Part shown: positions 1 to 8,835 of the stretch, in pieces
How the letters are laid out: every line of letters begins with the position of its first letter
Position numbering within the stretch: the first letter of the stretch is position 1
Source: Flavobacteriia bacterium
GTDB taxonomy: Bacteria; Bacteroidota; Bacteroidia; Flavobacteriales; Schleiferiaceae
Direction: 5' to 3'
DNA length: 21,474 nucleotides
NCBI GenBank assembly: GCA_949516455.1
Contig: CATILC010000180.1
Coordinates: 1 to 21,474, forward strand
Program-made: the position numbers and the translations under genes
The notes under the pieces: generated by a model
The model's database searches: none
What the model was told of the DNA's origin: nothing
What the model saw: the letters and a program-made list of their open reading frames with translations, nothing else

Positions 1-497
<497 letters not shown>

Positions 498-555
498 ATG
501 ATGTTTGATTCTATGGAACTCGATGGTCGCTTAGATTCTTACCTTCTTTCCCAAT

Positions 556-569
556 AATTCAAAGAACAT
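556..569 (-). promoter_or_regulatory. boxA-like antitermination site in rrn leader
   Basis: The leader on the minus strand contains TGTTCTTTGAATTA, which resembles the rrn boxA core TGCTCTTTAACA bound by NusB/NusE. It lies in the expected place, between the promoter and 16S. The resemblance is by eye and the function is inferred. Confidence 0.4.
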
Positions 570-598
570 CTGTCTTTCGACATCCCCGTAAGGGGCGG

Positions 599-627
599 CA
601 AATGTATAGCTAAAATTGTTTTAGCAA
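599..627 (-). promoter_or_regulatory. rrn promoter (Bacteroidota -33/-7 type)
   Basis: On the minus strand a -33 TTG (627-625) is followed by 18 nt and a perfect -7 TACATTTG (606-599), matching the Bacteroidota sigma-A consensus TTG-N17-23-TAnnTTTG. Transcription should start around 590-593, giving a leader of about 95 nt before 16S. The spacer is almost filled by the perfect inverted repeat GCTAAAA-TTG-TTTTAGC (609-625). No UP-element or start-site data can be read from the sequence. Confidence 0.8.
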
Positions 628-680
628 CTACATTTTCTTGTTTTTTTTCCTTCCTCGTTTTTTACTCCGAAAAAGGACGC

Positions 681-688
681 CAAAAGTA
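681..688 (-). promoter_or_regulatory. possible second rrn -7 element
   Basis: TACTTTTG on the minus strand matches the -7 consensus TAnnTTTG and lies about 80 nt upstream of the better rrn promoter, in the same direction. No TTG is found at the expected -33 distance, and the box overlaps one arm of an inverted repeat, so it may be a chance match or part of a terminator. Confidence 0.3.
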
Positions 689-730
689 AGGCGGGGCTCC
701 TCTTCCACCTAATAAAAAGCTGCCTTACTT
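684..730 (-). repeat. 9-bp inverted repeat downstream of the SDR gene
   Basis: AAGTAAGGC (684-692) and GCCTTACTT (722-730) are perfect inverted arms separated by 29 nt. On the minus strand the second arm ends in a short T run, so this could be a weak terminator for the pdhA-pdhC-SDR transcript before the rRNA promoter. The long loop and short T run make this uncertain. Confidence 0.4.
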
Positions 731-766
731 ATAAACACAGCAGTTCATTGTCCAGATCACTCATGC

Positions 767-1444
767 TCAAGGGTTGCTCATACTCACCGGCAGCACCTTT
801 CCCTTTACAGCCAGATGGCCGGATATCAAGAAGTTCGATATGAACTGTGCGATCTGATCGGGCTGTATGGGCGCCTCATATTCTGGAAATGCCTCCCTCA
901 ACATTTCTGTGGACACTGCTCCAAGTGCAAGTGAATTGAACGTCCAATTCCTTTCAGGAAACTCCACCTGTAGACATTCGGTGAGTGTTGAAAGCGCTGC
1001 CTTACTCGAACTGTAAGCTGAAAGACCTGGGAATTTCGAACTTCCCGTCATTCCGCCTATGGTACCTATGGTGAGGAAATGTGCCTGAATACTCGCGTGC
1101 GGAAGAACTGCTTGGAACAGCCCAAAAGCTGAAAGTACATTGATCTCGTAGTGGCGCTTCACCAGTTCGGCATCCAATTCCATGAAGGCCGTACTTTTCA
1201 AAAATCCAGCATTGTGGATCATGCCATCCAATGGCGAATGACTTCCGACCCACTCTCGAAACACATCCCAATCAGGGCGTTCCAGGTCAAATGCCAAAAC
1301 ACGGCATCCACATTCCTTCTCCAACGCCTGTAATGCCCCTGCATCGCGGGCGATCGCTAAGACCTCATGTCCGTCTTTGGACAATCGTAAGGAGAGTGCT
1401 CGCCCGATCCCTCTGGACGCTCCTGTGATAAGATAGGTGCTCAT
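767..1444 (-). CDS. Short-chain dehydrogenase/reductase (SDR) family oxidoreductase
   Basis: A classical SDR of 225 residues, slightly shorter than the usual 240-260. The Rossmann cofactor motif TGASRGIG is at residues 7-14, the structural NAG at 78-80, and the active-site YSSSK at 144-148 (Tyr144, Lys148). In my alignment by eye the usual catalytic Ser position holds Thr128 (IGT), although Ser135/Ser136 are close by. The substrate cannot be told from sequence. Arg11 following the first glycine hints at NADP(H), which is weak evidence. The gene starts 9 nt after the pdhC stop and shares its strand, so it is probably the last gene of the pdhA-pdhC transcript. It is followed by the rrn promoter region with only a weak candidate terminator between. 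Confidence 0.88.
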   Translation of the reverse strand: MSTYLITGASRGIGRALSLRLSKDGHEVLAIARDAGALQALEKECGCRVLAFDLERPDWDVFREWVGSHSPLDGMIHNAGFLKSTAFMELDAELVKRHYEINVLSAFGLFQAVLPHASIQAHFLTIGTIGGMTGSSKFPGLSAYSSSKAALSTLTECLQVEFPERNWTFNSLALGAVSTEMLREAFPEYEAPIQPDQIAQFISNFLISGHLAVKGKVLPVSMSNP

Positions 1445-1453
1445 CCTGATGAC

Positions 1454-2689
1454 CTATAGCAGCATGCGAATGGGCAATTCGAGGTTTTCCTTGAGTTCTT
1501 TAAGGAAAGCTGAACCCGTCGCCCCATCCACCACACGGTGATCGCAGGAGAGGGTCATCTTCATTCTGCGTCCCACAGCCACGGCCCCGTTCTTGACCAC
1601 AGCCTCCTCTCGTATGGCTCCCACTGCCAGGATGCATGCATCTGGAGGATTGACGATGGCAGTGAACTCTTCGATGCCAAACATGCCCAAGTTGGATATG
1701 GTAAAGGTGTTCCCCTCCCAATCCGAGGGCTGAAGCTTCTTGTCACGGGCCTTTCCGGCCATTTCCCGAACCTCTGCCGAGATGGTTTGCAGACCTTTTA
1801 AGTCTGCATGTCGGACCACGGGAACCAGCAGTCCATCTTCAACGGCAACGGCCACGCCCATGTGCACATGGTGATTGATCCGAATGCTGTCACCCATCCA
1901 GCTCGAATTGACCTGAGGATGGTTCTTCAGGGCCATTGCTGATGCTTTGATGACCAAGTCGTTGAAGGAGACCTTGACGCCTTCCTGTTTCAAGGCCTCG
2001 CGTTGCTCGTGCGCACGATCCATGTCCACATCGATCGTCAGATAGAAGTGAGGAGCCGTGAATTTGGATTCGGACAATCTTTTGGCGATGGTCTTTCGCA
2101 TCTGGGAGACCGGTACTTCTTCAAATCGTTCCTCGCCCGAAACAAGGGCAATGGGAGGTCTTGGCGTTGCAGCTGAAGGCACAAAGGACTCAATGTCCTT
2201 CTTGACGATCCGCCCTCCATCTCCTGAGCCCGATACCGTTCTCAGGTCGATGCCCTTTTCAGAAGCCATTTTCTTGGCCAAAGGAGAGGCTTTTAAGCGG
2301 GTATCTGCGCTTGATTGTTCGACGGGCACAGTTACGGAGTCGTTGATCTCTTTTTCTTCCTCTAGAATTGGTGGCGCTTCCTCGGTCTCTTGAGATACTT
2401 CTTCAATTTGCTCGGAGATGCCATTCTTGAGCAATTCCTCGATGTTCTCGCCTTTATCGCCCAAGACAGCGAGAATGCTGTCCACAGGAGCCATCTTCCC
2501 CTCTTCCACGCCTATATGCAGCAAAACTCCTTCCTGGAAGGATTCAAACTCCATCGTTGCCTTATCCGTTTCGATCTCGGCCAGAAGGTCTCCTTCGGAA
2601 ACCACATCCCCTACTTTTTTGTGCCACACTGCGACCGTCCCATCTGTCATGGTATCGCTCAGCCGGGGCATGGTGATTATTTCTGCCAT
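1454..2689 (-). CDS. pdhC: Pyruvate dehydrogenase complex E2, dihydrolipoamide acetyltransferase
   Basis: 411 residues with the three expected E2 parts. An N-terminal lipoyl domain (about 1-77) carries the lipoylated lysine Lys43 in ETDKATMEFES. An acidic linker leads to the peripheral subunit-binding domain (about 133-169, SPLAKKMASEKGIDL). The C-terminal acyltransferase domain (about 190-411) ends in DHRVVDG with catalytic His384. It transfers the acetyl group from E1-bound lipoamide to CoA in the cytoplasm and forms the core of the complex. The start ATG lies 1 nt beyond the pdhA stop, so the pair is translationally coupled. A single lipoyl domain is normal for this phylum. A branched-chain or oxoglutarate E2 is less likely given the adjacent PDH-type E1 alpha. 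Confidence 0.95.
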   Translation of the reverse strand: MAEIITMPRLSDTMTDGTVAVWHKKVGDVVSEGDLLAEIETDKATMEFESFQEGVLLHIGVEEGKMAPVDSILAVLGDKGENIEELLKNGISEQIEEVSQETEEAPPILEEEKEINDSVTVPVEQSSADTRLKASPLAKKMASEKGIDLRTVSGSGDGGRIVKKDIESFVPSAATPRPPIALVSGEERFEEVPVSQMRKTIAKRLSESKFTAPHFYLTIDVDMDRAHEQREALKQEGVKVSFNDLVIKASAMALKNHPQVNSSWMGDSIRINHHVHMGVAVAVEDGLLVPVVRHADLKGLQTISAEVREMAGKARDKKLQPSDWEGNTFTISNLGMFGIEEFTAIVNPPDACILAVGAIREEAVVKNGAVAVGRRMKMTLSCDHRVVDGATGSAFLKELKENLELPIRMLL

Positions 2690-2690
2690 T

Positions 2691-3686
2691 TTATTCGGTT
2701 ATGAATGGATAATCTTTCTGGGTGTAGACATTCTGATACAGCTCCTCTGCCTTGGGAAATGGTGATTCTTCAGCAAACTGAACACATTCGCTGACCCGCT
2801 CTTTGACGCGTTGATCGATGGAGGCGAGCTCGTTTTCGGTCGCATACCCTTTTGACAGGATCACTTCTTTGCAGGTGGTGATCGGGTCGATCTTCTGATA
2901 CTCTGCCACCTCATCTTTGGTCCTGTAGTGTTGTGCATCGCTCATGGAGTGCCCTTTGTAGCGATAGGTATTGATCTCGAGCAGAGAGGGGCCTTCGCCT
3001 TTTCGGGCACGATCCACTGCCTTGCTCACCCCTTCGTAGACCGCTACGGGATCCATACCCTCCACGGGGCCGCAAGGAATATCATAACCCAAGCCGAGTT
3101 TCCATATTTCAGTGTGGTTGGCAGACCGCTCCACAGAGGTTCCCATAGCATACCCATTGTTCTCTACAATGAACACCACGGGAAGCTGCCACATGGCAGC
3201 GAGGTTCAGTGTTTCATGAAAGGACCCCTGACGCACGGCACCATCTCCCATATAGGTCAAAGTGACCTGTTTCTTCTTGAGATATCGGTCCGCAAACGCC
3301 AGACCTGCGCCCAACGGAATCTGTCCACCCACAATGCCATGTCCCCCAAAGAAATTGTGCTCCTTGCTGAACATGTGCATTGAGCCACCGCGACCACCAG
3401 ATGTACCTGTGGCTTTCCCCATGAGCTCCGCCATGATCCTTTTGGGATCTTCTCCCAAACCAATCGGCTGAACATGATTTCTGTAGGCCGTGATCATCCG
3501 GTCGCCCTCTTCCATGGCGAATAAACTGCCCGCAAGGACGGCCTCCTGTCCGTTATACAGATGAAGAAAGCCTCGGATCTTTTGCTGTATGTAAAGGGCA
3601 GCTGACTTGTCTTCGAATTTTCTCCAGAAGAGCATGTCCTCATACCATTTGAGGTACACCGATTTTCCAATTCGTTTTTTTCCCAT
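2691..3686 (-). CDS. pdhA: Pyruvate dehydrogenase E1 component, alpha subunit
   Basis: I take the ATG at 3686 as start, giving 331 residues, the usual length in Bacteroidota. The longer reading frame to 3770 adds 28 residues with no counterpart in the family, and a -7 box (3708-3715) lies inside that extension. AAGGA lies just upstream of the chosen ATG. The thiamine diphosphate motif begins GDGAVRQGS (147-155) and closes with ENN at 175-177. The loop YRYKGHSMSD is at 241-250, and GHGIVGGQIPLGAG at 116-128. With E1 beta it decarboxylates pyruvate and acetylates the lipoyl group of E2. pdhB is not in this window; alpha and E2 adjacent with beta elsewhere is common in flavobacteria. Confidence 0.95.
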   Translation of the reverse strand: MGKKRIGKSVYLKWYEDMLFWRKFEDKSAALYIQQKIRGFLHLYNGQEAVLAGSLFAMEEGDRMITAYRNHVQPIGLGEDPKRIMAELMGKATGTSGGRGGSMHMFSKEHNFFGGHGIVGGQIPLGAGLAFADRYLKKKQVTLTYMGDGAVRQGSFHETLNLAAMWQLPVVFIVENNGYAMGTSVERSANHTEIWKLGLGYDIPCGPVEGMDPVAVYEGVSKAVDRARKGEGPSLLEINTYRYKGHSMSDAQHYRTKDEVAEYQKIDPITTCKEVILSKGYATENELASIDQRVKERVSECVQFAEESPFPKAEELYQNVYTQKDYPFITE

Positions 3687-3707
3687 GGATCCTTGAAAAA
3701 TGAAGCA

Positions 3708-3715
3708 CAAAAGTA
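3708..3715 (-). promoter_or_regulatory. -7 element upstream of pdhA
   Basis: TACTTTTG on the minus strand matches TAnnTTTG exactly and would start transcription near 3702, giving a leader of about 16 nt before the ATG at 3686. No TTG is found at the usual -33 position, so the promoter would be weak or factor-dependent. It suggests that pdhA-pdhC can be transcribed independently of porU-porV. Confidence 0.45.
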
Positions 3716-3797
3716 GAACAGAACAGCTTGCGGACGATGTCGTTCCAGAGGCCTTTAGAAGACCCCTCAAGAAGGGAGCGTCAGCAGCTCGTCAAGC

Positions 3798-4976
3798 TCA
3801 TTGATCGCCTGCGTCCAGGCCGAAATAAAGGGTGAACCGAAGGGTGTTCTCCAGTGGGCTTTGAACGGTGGGTGTTGCGGGGATCAGATAGGCGAAATCC
3901 AGTCCAAAGACATTGTATTGGAGCCCCAGACCCAAGGTGAAATACTTCCTGTTTCCCTTGGTCTCGTGTTCGTACTGATAGCCTCCACGCAAGAAGAAGG
4001 ATTGATTGTAGTTGTATTCAACGCCTGTATTCCAGATCACCTCATTCCATTCTTCGCTGGTTCCGCCTGGTGCATCACCAAAGGATTGAAACAGACCTGC
4101 AAACGGAGGAACGTCGTTGTCCTCTCCCTGGATCACCTCCCCATTTTCATCCCGGACTGGCGGAGTCGGCACCAGCAGTTTATTGGTCTCCATGATGAAA
4201 GACATGCTGTTGTATTCATCGAATTTCCATTCGACAGAGCCCCCAAGGCGCATGTTGGCCGGCAAAAAGTCAGAATTGGCCGCATCGCTGTAACTGACTT
4301 TCGCGCCAATATTGGAAAACAACACACCGACCGAATAGCGATACTTCTGGCCTTTTTCCAAATTGTAGTAAGGCGAACGAAAGTAGCTGCCCACATCCGC
4401 GGAAAACGATTGTCCCGCCTGTGTATTGCTTCCGGCACTGGTTGCGCTGCTCTGCGCGAGATTGGAATAGATGTATCTGAGCGCAACACCCAGGCTGATG
4501 TTCTTGCTCAGCTGAATGCTGTAGCCGCCGTCGATCGCAAACTCGTTGGGCGAAAGTGTTCCCTGATCATTCCCATTGGCATCGCGAAGAATGATCTCGC
4601 CGAGCGAGAAGTAGCGAAGACTGAGCCCATATCCAGAACGCTTGCCCAACTGCTTGGCATAAGAGAGATACGCCAGATCTATATCTGGAACCAATCGGCT
4701 CAGCCATGGGGTATAGCTCATGGACAGTCCGTTGTATCCCTTTTCCAAGAAGGCCAATTTGGCCACATTCCAATGCAGACTGTTGTTATCGGGCGCTGTG
4801 CTCACACCCACATCTCCCATTCCTCCGGAGCGGCTGTCGGGAGATATCAGAAGAAAGGGCACTGCCGTGGTGATGACATTGTAATTTCCAAAAGCCGTCG
4901 TCGTATTGGTCTGCGCAGTAGAACACAAGCCACTCAAAAGACCGAGTACAGTTAGCGTAAAAGTGCTGTTTCTCAT
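3798..4976 (-). CDS. porV: Type IX secretion outer-membrane protein PorV (LptO family)
   Basis: 392 residues. A signal peptide (about 1-22, cleavage likely after STAQ) is followed by the characteristic PorV opening ITTAVPFLLISPDSRSGGMG (35-54) and repeated amphipathic strands of a FadL-like beta-barrel, ending in LRFTLYFGLDAG. PorV collects type IX cargo leaving the SprA/Sov translocon and carries it to the PorU-containing attachment complex at the outer membrane. The gene follows porU on the same strand with a 58-nt gap, the usual arrangement. The gap contains its own -7 box (5009-5016). Cys18 in the signal peptide does not sit in a lipobox, so I read this as a signal peptidase I substrate. 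Confidence 0.93.
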   Translation of the reverse strand: MRNSTFTLTVLGLLSGLCSTAQTNTTTAFGNYNVITTAVPFLLISPDSRSGGMGDVGVSTAPDNNSLHWNVAKLAFLEKGYNGLSMSYTPWLSRLVPDIDLAYLSYAKQLGKRSGYGLSLRYFSLGEIILRDANGNDQGTLSPNEFAIDGGYSIQLSKNISLGVALRYIYSNLAQSSATSAGSNTQAGQSFSADVGSYFRSPYYNLEKGQKYRYSVGVLFSNIGAKVSYSDAANSDFLPANMRLGGSVEWKFDEYNSMSFIMETNKLLVPTPPVRDENGEVIQGEDNDVPPFAGLFQSFGDAPGGTSEEWNEVIWNTGVEYNYNQSFFLRGGYQYEHETKGNRKYFTLGLGLQYNVFGLDFAYLIPATPTVQSPLENTLRFTLYFGLDAGDQ

Positions 4977-5008
4977 TTGGTTAGGATCAAAACCCCATTT
5001 CGGGTGGG

Positions 5009-5016
5009 CAAAGATA
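5009..5016 (-). promoter_or_regulatory. -7 element upstream of porV
   Basis: TATCTTTG on the minus strand fits TAnnTTTG exactly and lies 33 nt upstream of the porV ATG, inside the porU-porV gap. No TTG is present at -33. Just downstream, ACCC-GAAATG-GGGT followed by TTTTG could fold into a small hairpin in the leader. Confidence 0.4.
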
Positions 5017-5034
5017 GAATTTCAACTCACGGCC

Positions 5035-8000
5035 TTAACGCAGGATGACGAGCTTTTGGTATTCTTCGGCCTGCGAACCATCCGTTTTGCTGCGCACACT
5101 GATCTTGTAGACATACACTCCCTTTCCGATGGGATCTCCGTAATCATCCCTGCCGTCCCATGCGATACCAGTGATCCGATTTCCGTCTGGGACGACTTCT
5201 TGCTGCAAGGACTTGACCAGCTGGCCTGATGCCGAGAAGATCTGAACCCTGATCTGCAGCGGCTGGTTGGCCCTGTTGTGTTCAAATTGGAATTCGGTAT
5301 AGCTGGTAAATGGGTTGGGATAATTCAGCACATGCCGCAGAGCGAGGTTCTCGGAGTTGGCCACGACAAAATCGATCGTTGTCTCTCCCGGATTGTTGTA
5401 TACATCCCAGGCGCGCAGTTTCAAACTGTGGGGGCCCTCCGGAATTTGGCTCAGGTCATAAAGGACCTTTCCCGAACGGAAGCTGTTCAGGTCAGCGGTG
5501 TAATATTCGTTCAGTACGATCGAATTGTTGATGTCGCCATCCAATATGGCCAATATGTCGTGCCCTATTCCCCTGCCGATCGTATTGATCCCCGATGAAT
5601 CGATCAGGACGGCATATATGGCCGGGTCCTCATCCGTGATGCCCCCATTGACGAATTGATCATCATTCATGTACAAGGAGATCTCCGGGCCTTGATCATC
5701 TGCAGCAGCCGAGGTGTCCAGTCCGCCCACAGTAAAATCTTCGAAATAGCCTGCGGCGTCCTCATCTCCGTTTTCAGCGTAGTAGGTGATCCGACCGGAA
5801 CCGAACTGGTAAGAGATGTCCAGAGGCACCACAAAACTGAAGCTGAATACCCCGTCGACCACTTCAGCCAAACCTCTGTAGATGACACTTGACTGCTCCT
5901 CAAAGGGCAGAGGCTGCCCCACCCCATCGTTGACCAAGGTTTGTCGCTGAACAGACTTGTCGTAGACCACCGGGATGATCCGTCCATTGAAATCCTGACG
6001 GCGCTGCCCCAGAAGATCCACCACTTCACCGGAGACAGTCACTGGAGTCAGGGCCTTCAGGGTATCTGTAAAGCCGGCGACCGGAACCCCATTCACGGCA
6101 GTGGTTTGCACATTCAATTGAGGAATGGAAAGGGAGAGTGCCGGATCGCCAAAAAGGGAGAACTTGAGTTTGTCGCTGCTGCCGTTGCTGTTTTTTACAG
6201 ATCGGATCACATCACCCAAGGTGATCCTTTTGTCCTCGACCCTCGTGAACAAAGTATCGAAGATATCTCTGGTGAGGTCCAGCGTCTGCTGGCTGGCATA
6301 GACCACGCGTTGAGTGGAATACAGAGCGATGAAGCCTCCGTTGGGGTTGAGCAGTCCGTACTCCCCTGCAGAAACCCTTTTGGGGTCGTCGAAACGACTG
6401 AACTCGCAGGTGATGGTGATGAATAATGGCAAGCGCGCTGCATTGCGGAAGGTTTGTATATCGGGAACCTGTAGGATGCGCTCAGACGAAAGTCCAATCT
6501 CCCCGCCGTGACCAGTAAAGGCACACACCAACTGGCCATTCTCAATAGATCGCTTCAAGTCTTCCCGAGCCTTTGGATAGCGCTCACTGCCACCGGTCAC
6601 GATCTGTGTGTAGCTGTCCTGATAGATCTTTTGCTGATTGAACCGAGGATCCTTCAGATAGGCTCTTTGCGCAGCATTTTCTGCCGCTCCCATCAGCAAG
6701 CCTTCCCAACCCTCATCCACATCGTCCGCTGCAAAGAGCAGGGAAGTACGCCAGTTTCCGAGTGCATCTGGGTCGCTTGCATAGGCCACGATCTTATCGA
6801 CCAATGCCTCTCCTTCCGCCGTATTGCGTACTGGCAAACGCCCGATACCAATGTCCAATAGATCGAGTGTGGAAGCACCCCCTTCCGGAGGATCCAGGAA
6901 ACCGAAGTAGTCATCCGTGCAGTAACTCGTATTCAGAGAAAAAGAGGCAAACGACTGCCAGGTGGGAACCAGATTGGTATTGTTGGTGATGCGGTCCTGA
7001 TAATCGTAGGATGCATCACCGAATAGCGTCAAGAACTTGAAAGTGGAAGATGGACTGGACCGCTCATAGTACATCCGGCACAGATTCTTAATGGCTGTGA
7101 GATCGGGAGTGCCCCCTGAAAACTCATTGTAGATATGATCCAGAGGAAGGGCTTCCACCGTGAGGCCAGAATGATCTCTGTGAAATTGGGCCAAGCGAAG
7201 AGCGGGTGCTTCCAGCGAAGCTGGGTAAACGATCAAGAGCTCTGGGACAGAAGTTCCATGCAGATCCTGATTGGCCACTGATCCAACCCACTGAGGCGTG
7301 GGGAAGGATGTGCCGTGAAAGGCCACGAATTCCCTCAAGCTATCCGTTCTCACCCGCAGCACCGCATTTGTACCGTTCACCGTGAGCGGCATTTCCCTGA
7401 GCTCGTGAATGTCGCTCACCTCCCACACTTTGAGACCCGATGGGCAATTCGACAAATTGAATTCTGTGACTTTTCCCGCGCCAACGGTGCGCAGATCGCG
7501 AAATGCCATCTGCTGGAGTCCGGCCATGTCGAGCTGCCTTCTGGCCTGAAGCCGGACGTAATCCATCCAGGCCACACCGGCGGGATTGACCGCATTGTTG
7601 TAGGTGGCGGTAAGAGAAACCGAAGAAGACGCAGGCAGGAAGGATGCAGATGCCTTGCGCACATTTACAAAATCTGCTCCCTGCCCATTGGAGACCGCAT
7701 CAAAGGACATACTCAGCCTTTGTTGCCCTCCCTGAGACAGCTCCATCCGGGTTCCAGAAACTGAAGAACGCGCGATGGCCCGACACGTCAGGAGTACGGG
7801 CTCAGTGGACACGATATTGGGAAAGTTGAATCCGTAGTTATAAGACAGCGTGTACTCGTATTTCTCATCGAACCACTGTTTTCCGGAATCCACCACCTTG
7901 TTGATGTCCTTTTCGGAAAATTGACGATCGTCGAAAGAAAACGACTGTTCCGTACTTGGAGCGCTCACCGGTGCGGCCTGCTGTATCGATCGTGCCGCGA

Positions 8001-8835
8001 CTGAACCTACGTTGAGAAAATAGTAGGCTCTGTCCGTGTAGAGATTGAATTCATGGGCGTATTCATTGCCCGATACCGTCCACTTATGCGGACCTGTTGC
8101 GTAAAATAGGATCTGGTCGTTCCCATCGAACAGGCCATTTGAATTCTCATCCAGAACTTCGACAGGCAATTCCTTTAGATCATCGATCCAGGGATCGGCA
8201 TTTTCCTCGGGCAACATCCCCCCACCATTCCCAAATACACGGAGGCCCTGAATGGACAGATTCGAGGCATCGAGTCCACTGGATTGTAGAAAAGAAGGCG
8301 TGATACGGTATATGCCGTCATTTTCAACGGACATCTTGTACCACTGACCACTGGCCAGTACACTTTGAGCTGCAAAGCCCAGGCTTGTTTGGGTCTTTTG
8401 GTTGTTTGGCAGACATCTGTATCTCACCTTGAAAGACTTCAGAATGCGTCCATTTGAAGGGTCGAAGGGAACGATGTCGATCAGCAAATACCTCTGCTTA
8501 CTTGCCGTAGCATTTGTCCAACGAATCTTTTCAACTCTGCTGAGAACTCCCTCATTGGACAGATTTCGATTTTCAAATCGTTCATCTACGATCTCCAGTT
8601 CGGTCACCTGGTCGGGAACAGAGATCTTGAACCGCCTATAAGGCAAGTCACTCCAGGCCGCATCAAATGCCGCTTTTTCAAAAACAGGCCACTCTGCCCA
8701 TTTCATCTGATCGGGGTTCCATTTTTCGGAAGGCCCCTTCCAGCGCAGCTCAAGACTCTTCTGTTGGAGAGGAGATTGCGCCGTCACATGGAGGCAGATC
8801 AAGGAGAAACCAAAGGTCAGAAAGGCTCTACGCAT
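5035..8835 (-). CDS. porU: Type IX secretion sortase-like C25 peptidase PorU
   Basis: I choose the ATG at 8835 (1,266 residues), because it starts a normal signal peptide (MRRAFLTFGFSLICLHVTAQ); the frame extends 11 codons further up, to 8868. After an N-terminal region of about 500 residues comes a gingipain-type C25 peptidase domain (about 530-900). Its dyad is His776 in TGHGGEIG and Cys810 in ITCEFSRFDDP, counted from the chosen start. Beta-rich domains follow, and the end is FlgD/CTD-like (NYPNPF then WDGRDDYGDPIGKGVYVYKI). PorU removes the C-terminal sorting domain of type IX cargo and attaches the protein to lipopolysaccharide. Its length is in the usual 1,100-1,300 range. It is the first gene of a minus-strand run into porV and diverges from the porP homologue. 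Confidence 0.94.
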   Translation of the reverse strand: MRRAFLTFGFSLICLHVTAQSPLQQKSLELRWKGPSEKWNPDQMKWAEWPVFEKAAFDAAWSDLPYRRFKISVPDQVTELEIVDERFENRNLSNEGVLSRVEKIRWTNATASKQRYLLIDIVPFDPSNGRILKSFKVRYRCLPNNQKTQTSLGFAAQSVLASGQWYKMSVENDGIYRITPSFLQSSGLDASNLSIQGLRVFGNGGGMLPEENADPWIDDLKELPVEVLDENSNGLFDGNDQILFYATGPHKWTVSGNEYAHEFNLYTDRAYYFLNVGSVAARSIQQAAPVSAPSTEQSFSFDDRQFSEKDINKVVDSGKQWFDEKYEYTLSYNYGFNFPNIVSTEPVLLTCRAIARSSVSGTRMELSQGGQQRLSMSFDAVSNGQGADFVNVRKASASFLPASSSVSLTATYNNAVNPAGVAWMDYVRLQARRQLDMAGLQQMAFRDLRTVGAGKVTEFNLSNCPSGLKVWEVSDIHELREMPLTVNGTNAVLRVRTDSLREFVAFHGTSFPTPQWVGSVANQDLHGTSVPELLIVYPASLEAPALRLAQFHRDHSGLTVEALPLDHIYNEFSGGTPDLTAIKNLCRMYYERSSPSSTFKFLTLFGDASYDYQDRITNNTNLVPTWQSFASFSLNTSYCTDDYFGFLDPPEGGASTLDLLDIGIGRLPVRNTAEGEALVDKIVAYASDPDALGNWRTSLLFAADDVDEGWEGLLMGAAENAAQRAYLKDPRFNQQKIYQDSYTQIVTGGSERYPKAREDLKRSIENGQLVCAFTGHGGEIGLSSERILQVPDIQTFRNAARLPLFITITCEFSRFDDPKRVSAGEYGLLNPNGGFIALYSTQRVVYASQQTLDLTRDIFDTLFTRVEDKRITLGDVIRSVKNSNGSSDKLKFSLFGDPALSLSIPQLNVQTTAVNGVPVAGFTDTLKALTPVTVSGEVVDLLGQRRQDFNGRIIPVVYDKSVQRQTLVNDGVGQPLPFEEQSSVIYRGLAEVVDGVFSFSFVVPLDISYQFGSGRITYYAENGDEDAAGYFEDFTVGGLDTSAAADDQGPEISLYMNDDQFVNGGITDEDPAIYAVLIDSSGINTIGRGIGHDILAILDGDINNSIVLNEYYTADLNSFRSGKVLYDLSQIPEGPHSLKLRAWDVYNNPGETTIDFVVANSENLALRHVLNYPNPFTSYTEFQFEHNRANQPLQIRVQIFSASGQLVKSLQQEVVPDGNRITGIAWDGRDDYGDPIGKGVYVYKISVRSKTDGSQAEEYQKLVILR

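Noticed and set aside
3801..4955. Long open frame (384 codons) on the plus strand opposite porV
   Set aside because: It mirrors the porV frame, shows no recognisable domain or signal, and porV fits its family over the full length.
3850..4976. PorV as a lipoprotein because of Cys18 near the signal peptide end
   Set aside because: The cysteine is preceded by Leu, not Gly/Ala/Ser, and the STAQ cleavage site fits PorV proteins.
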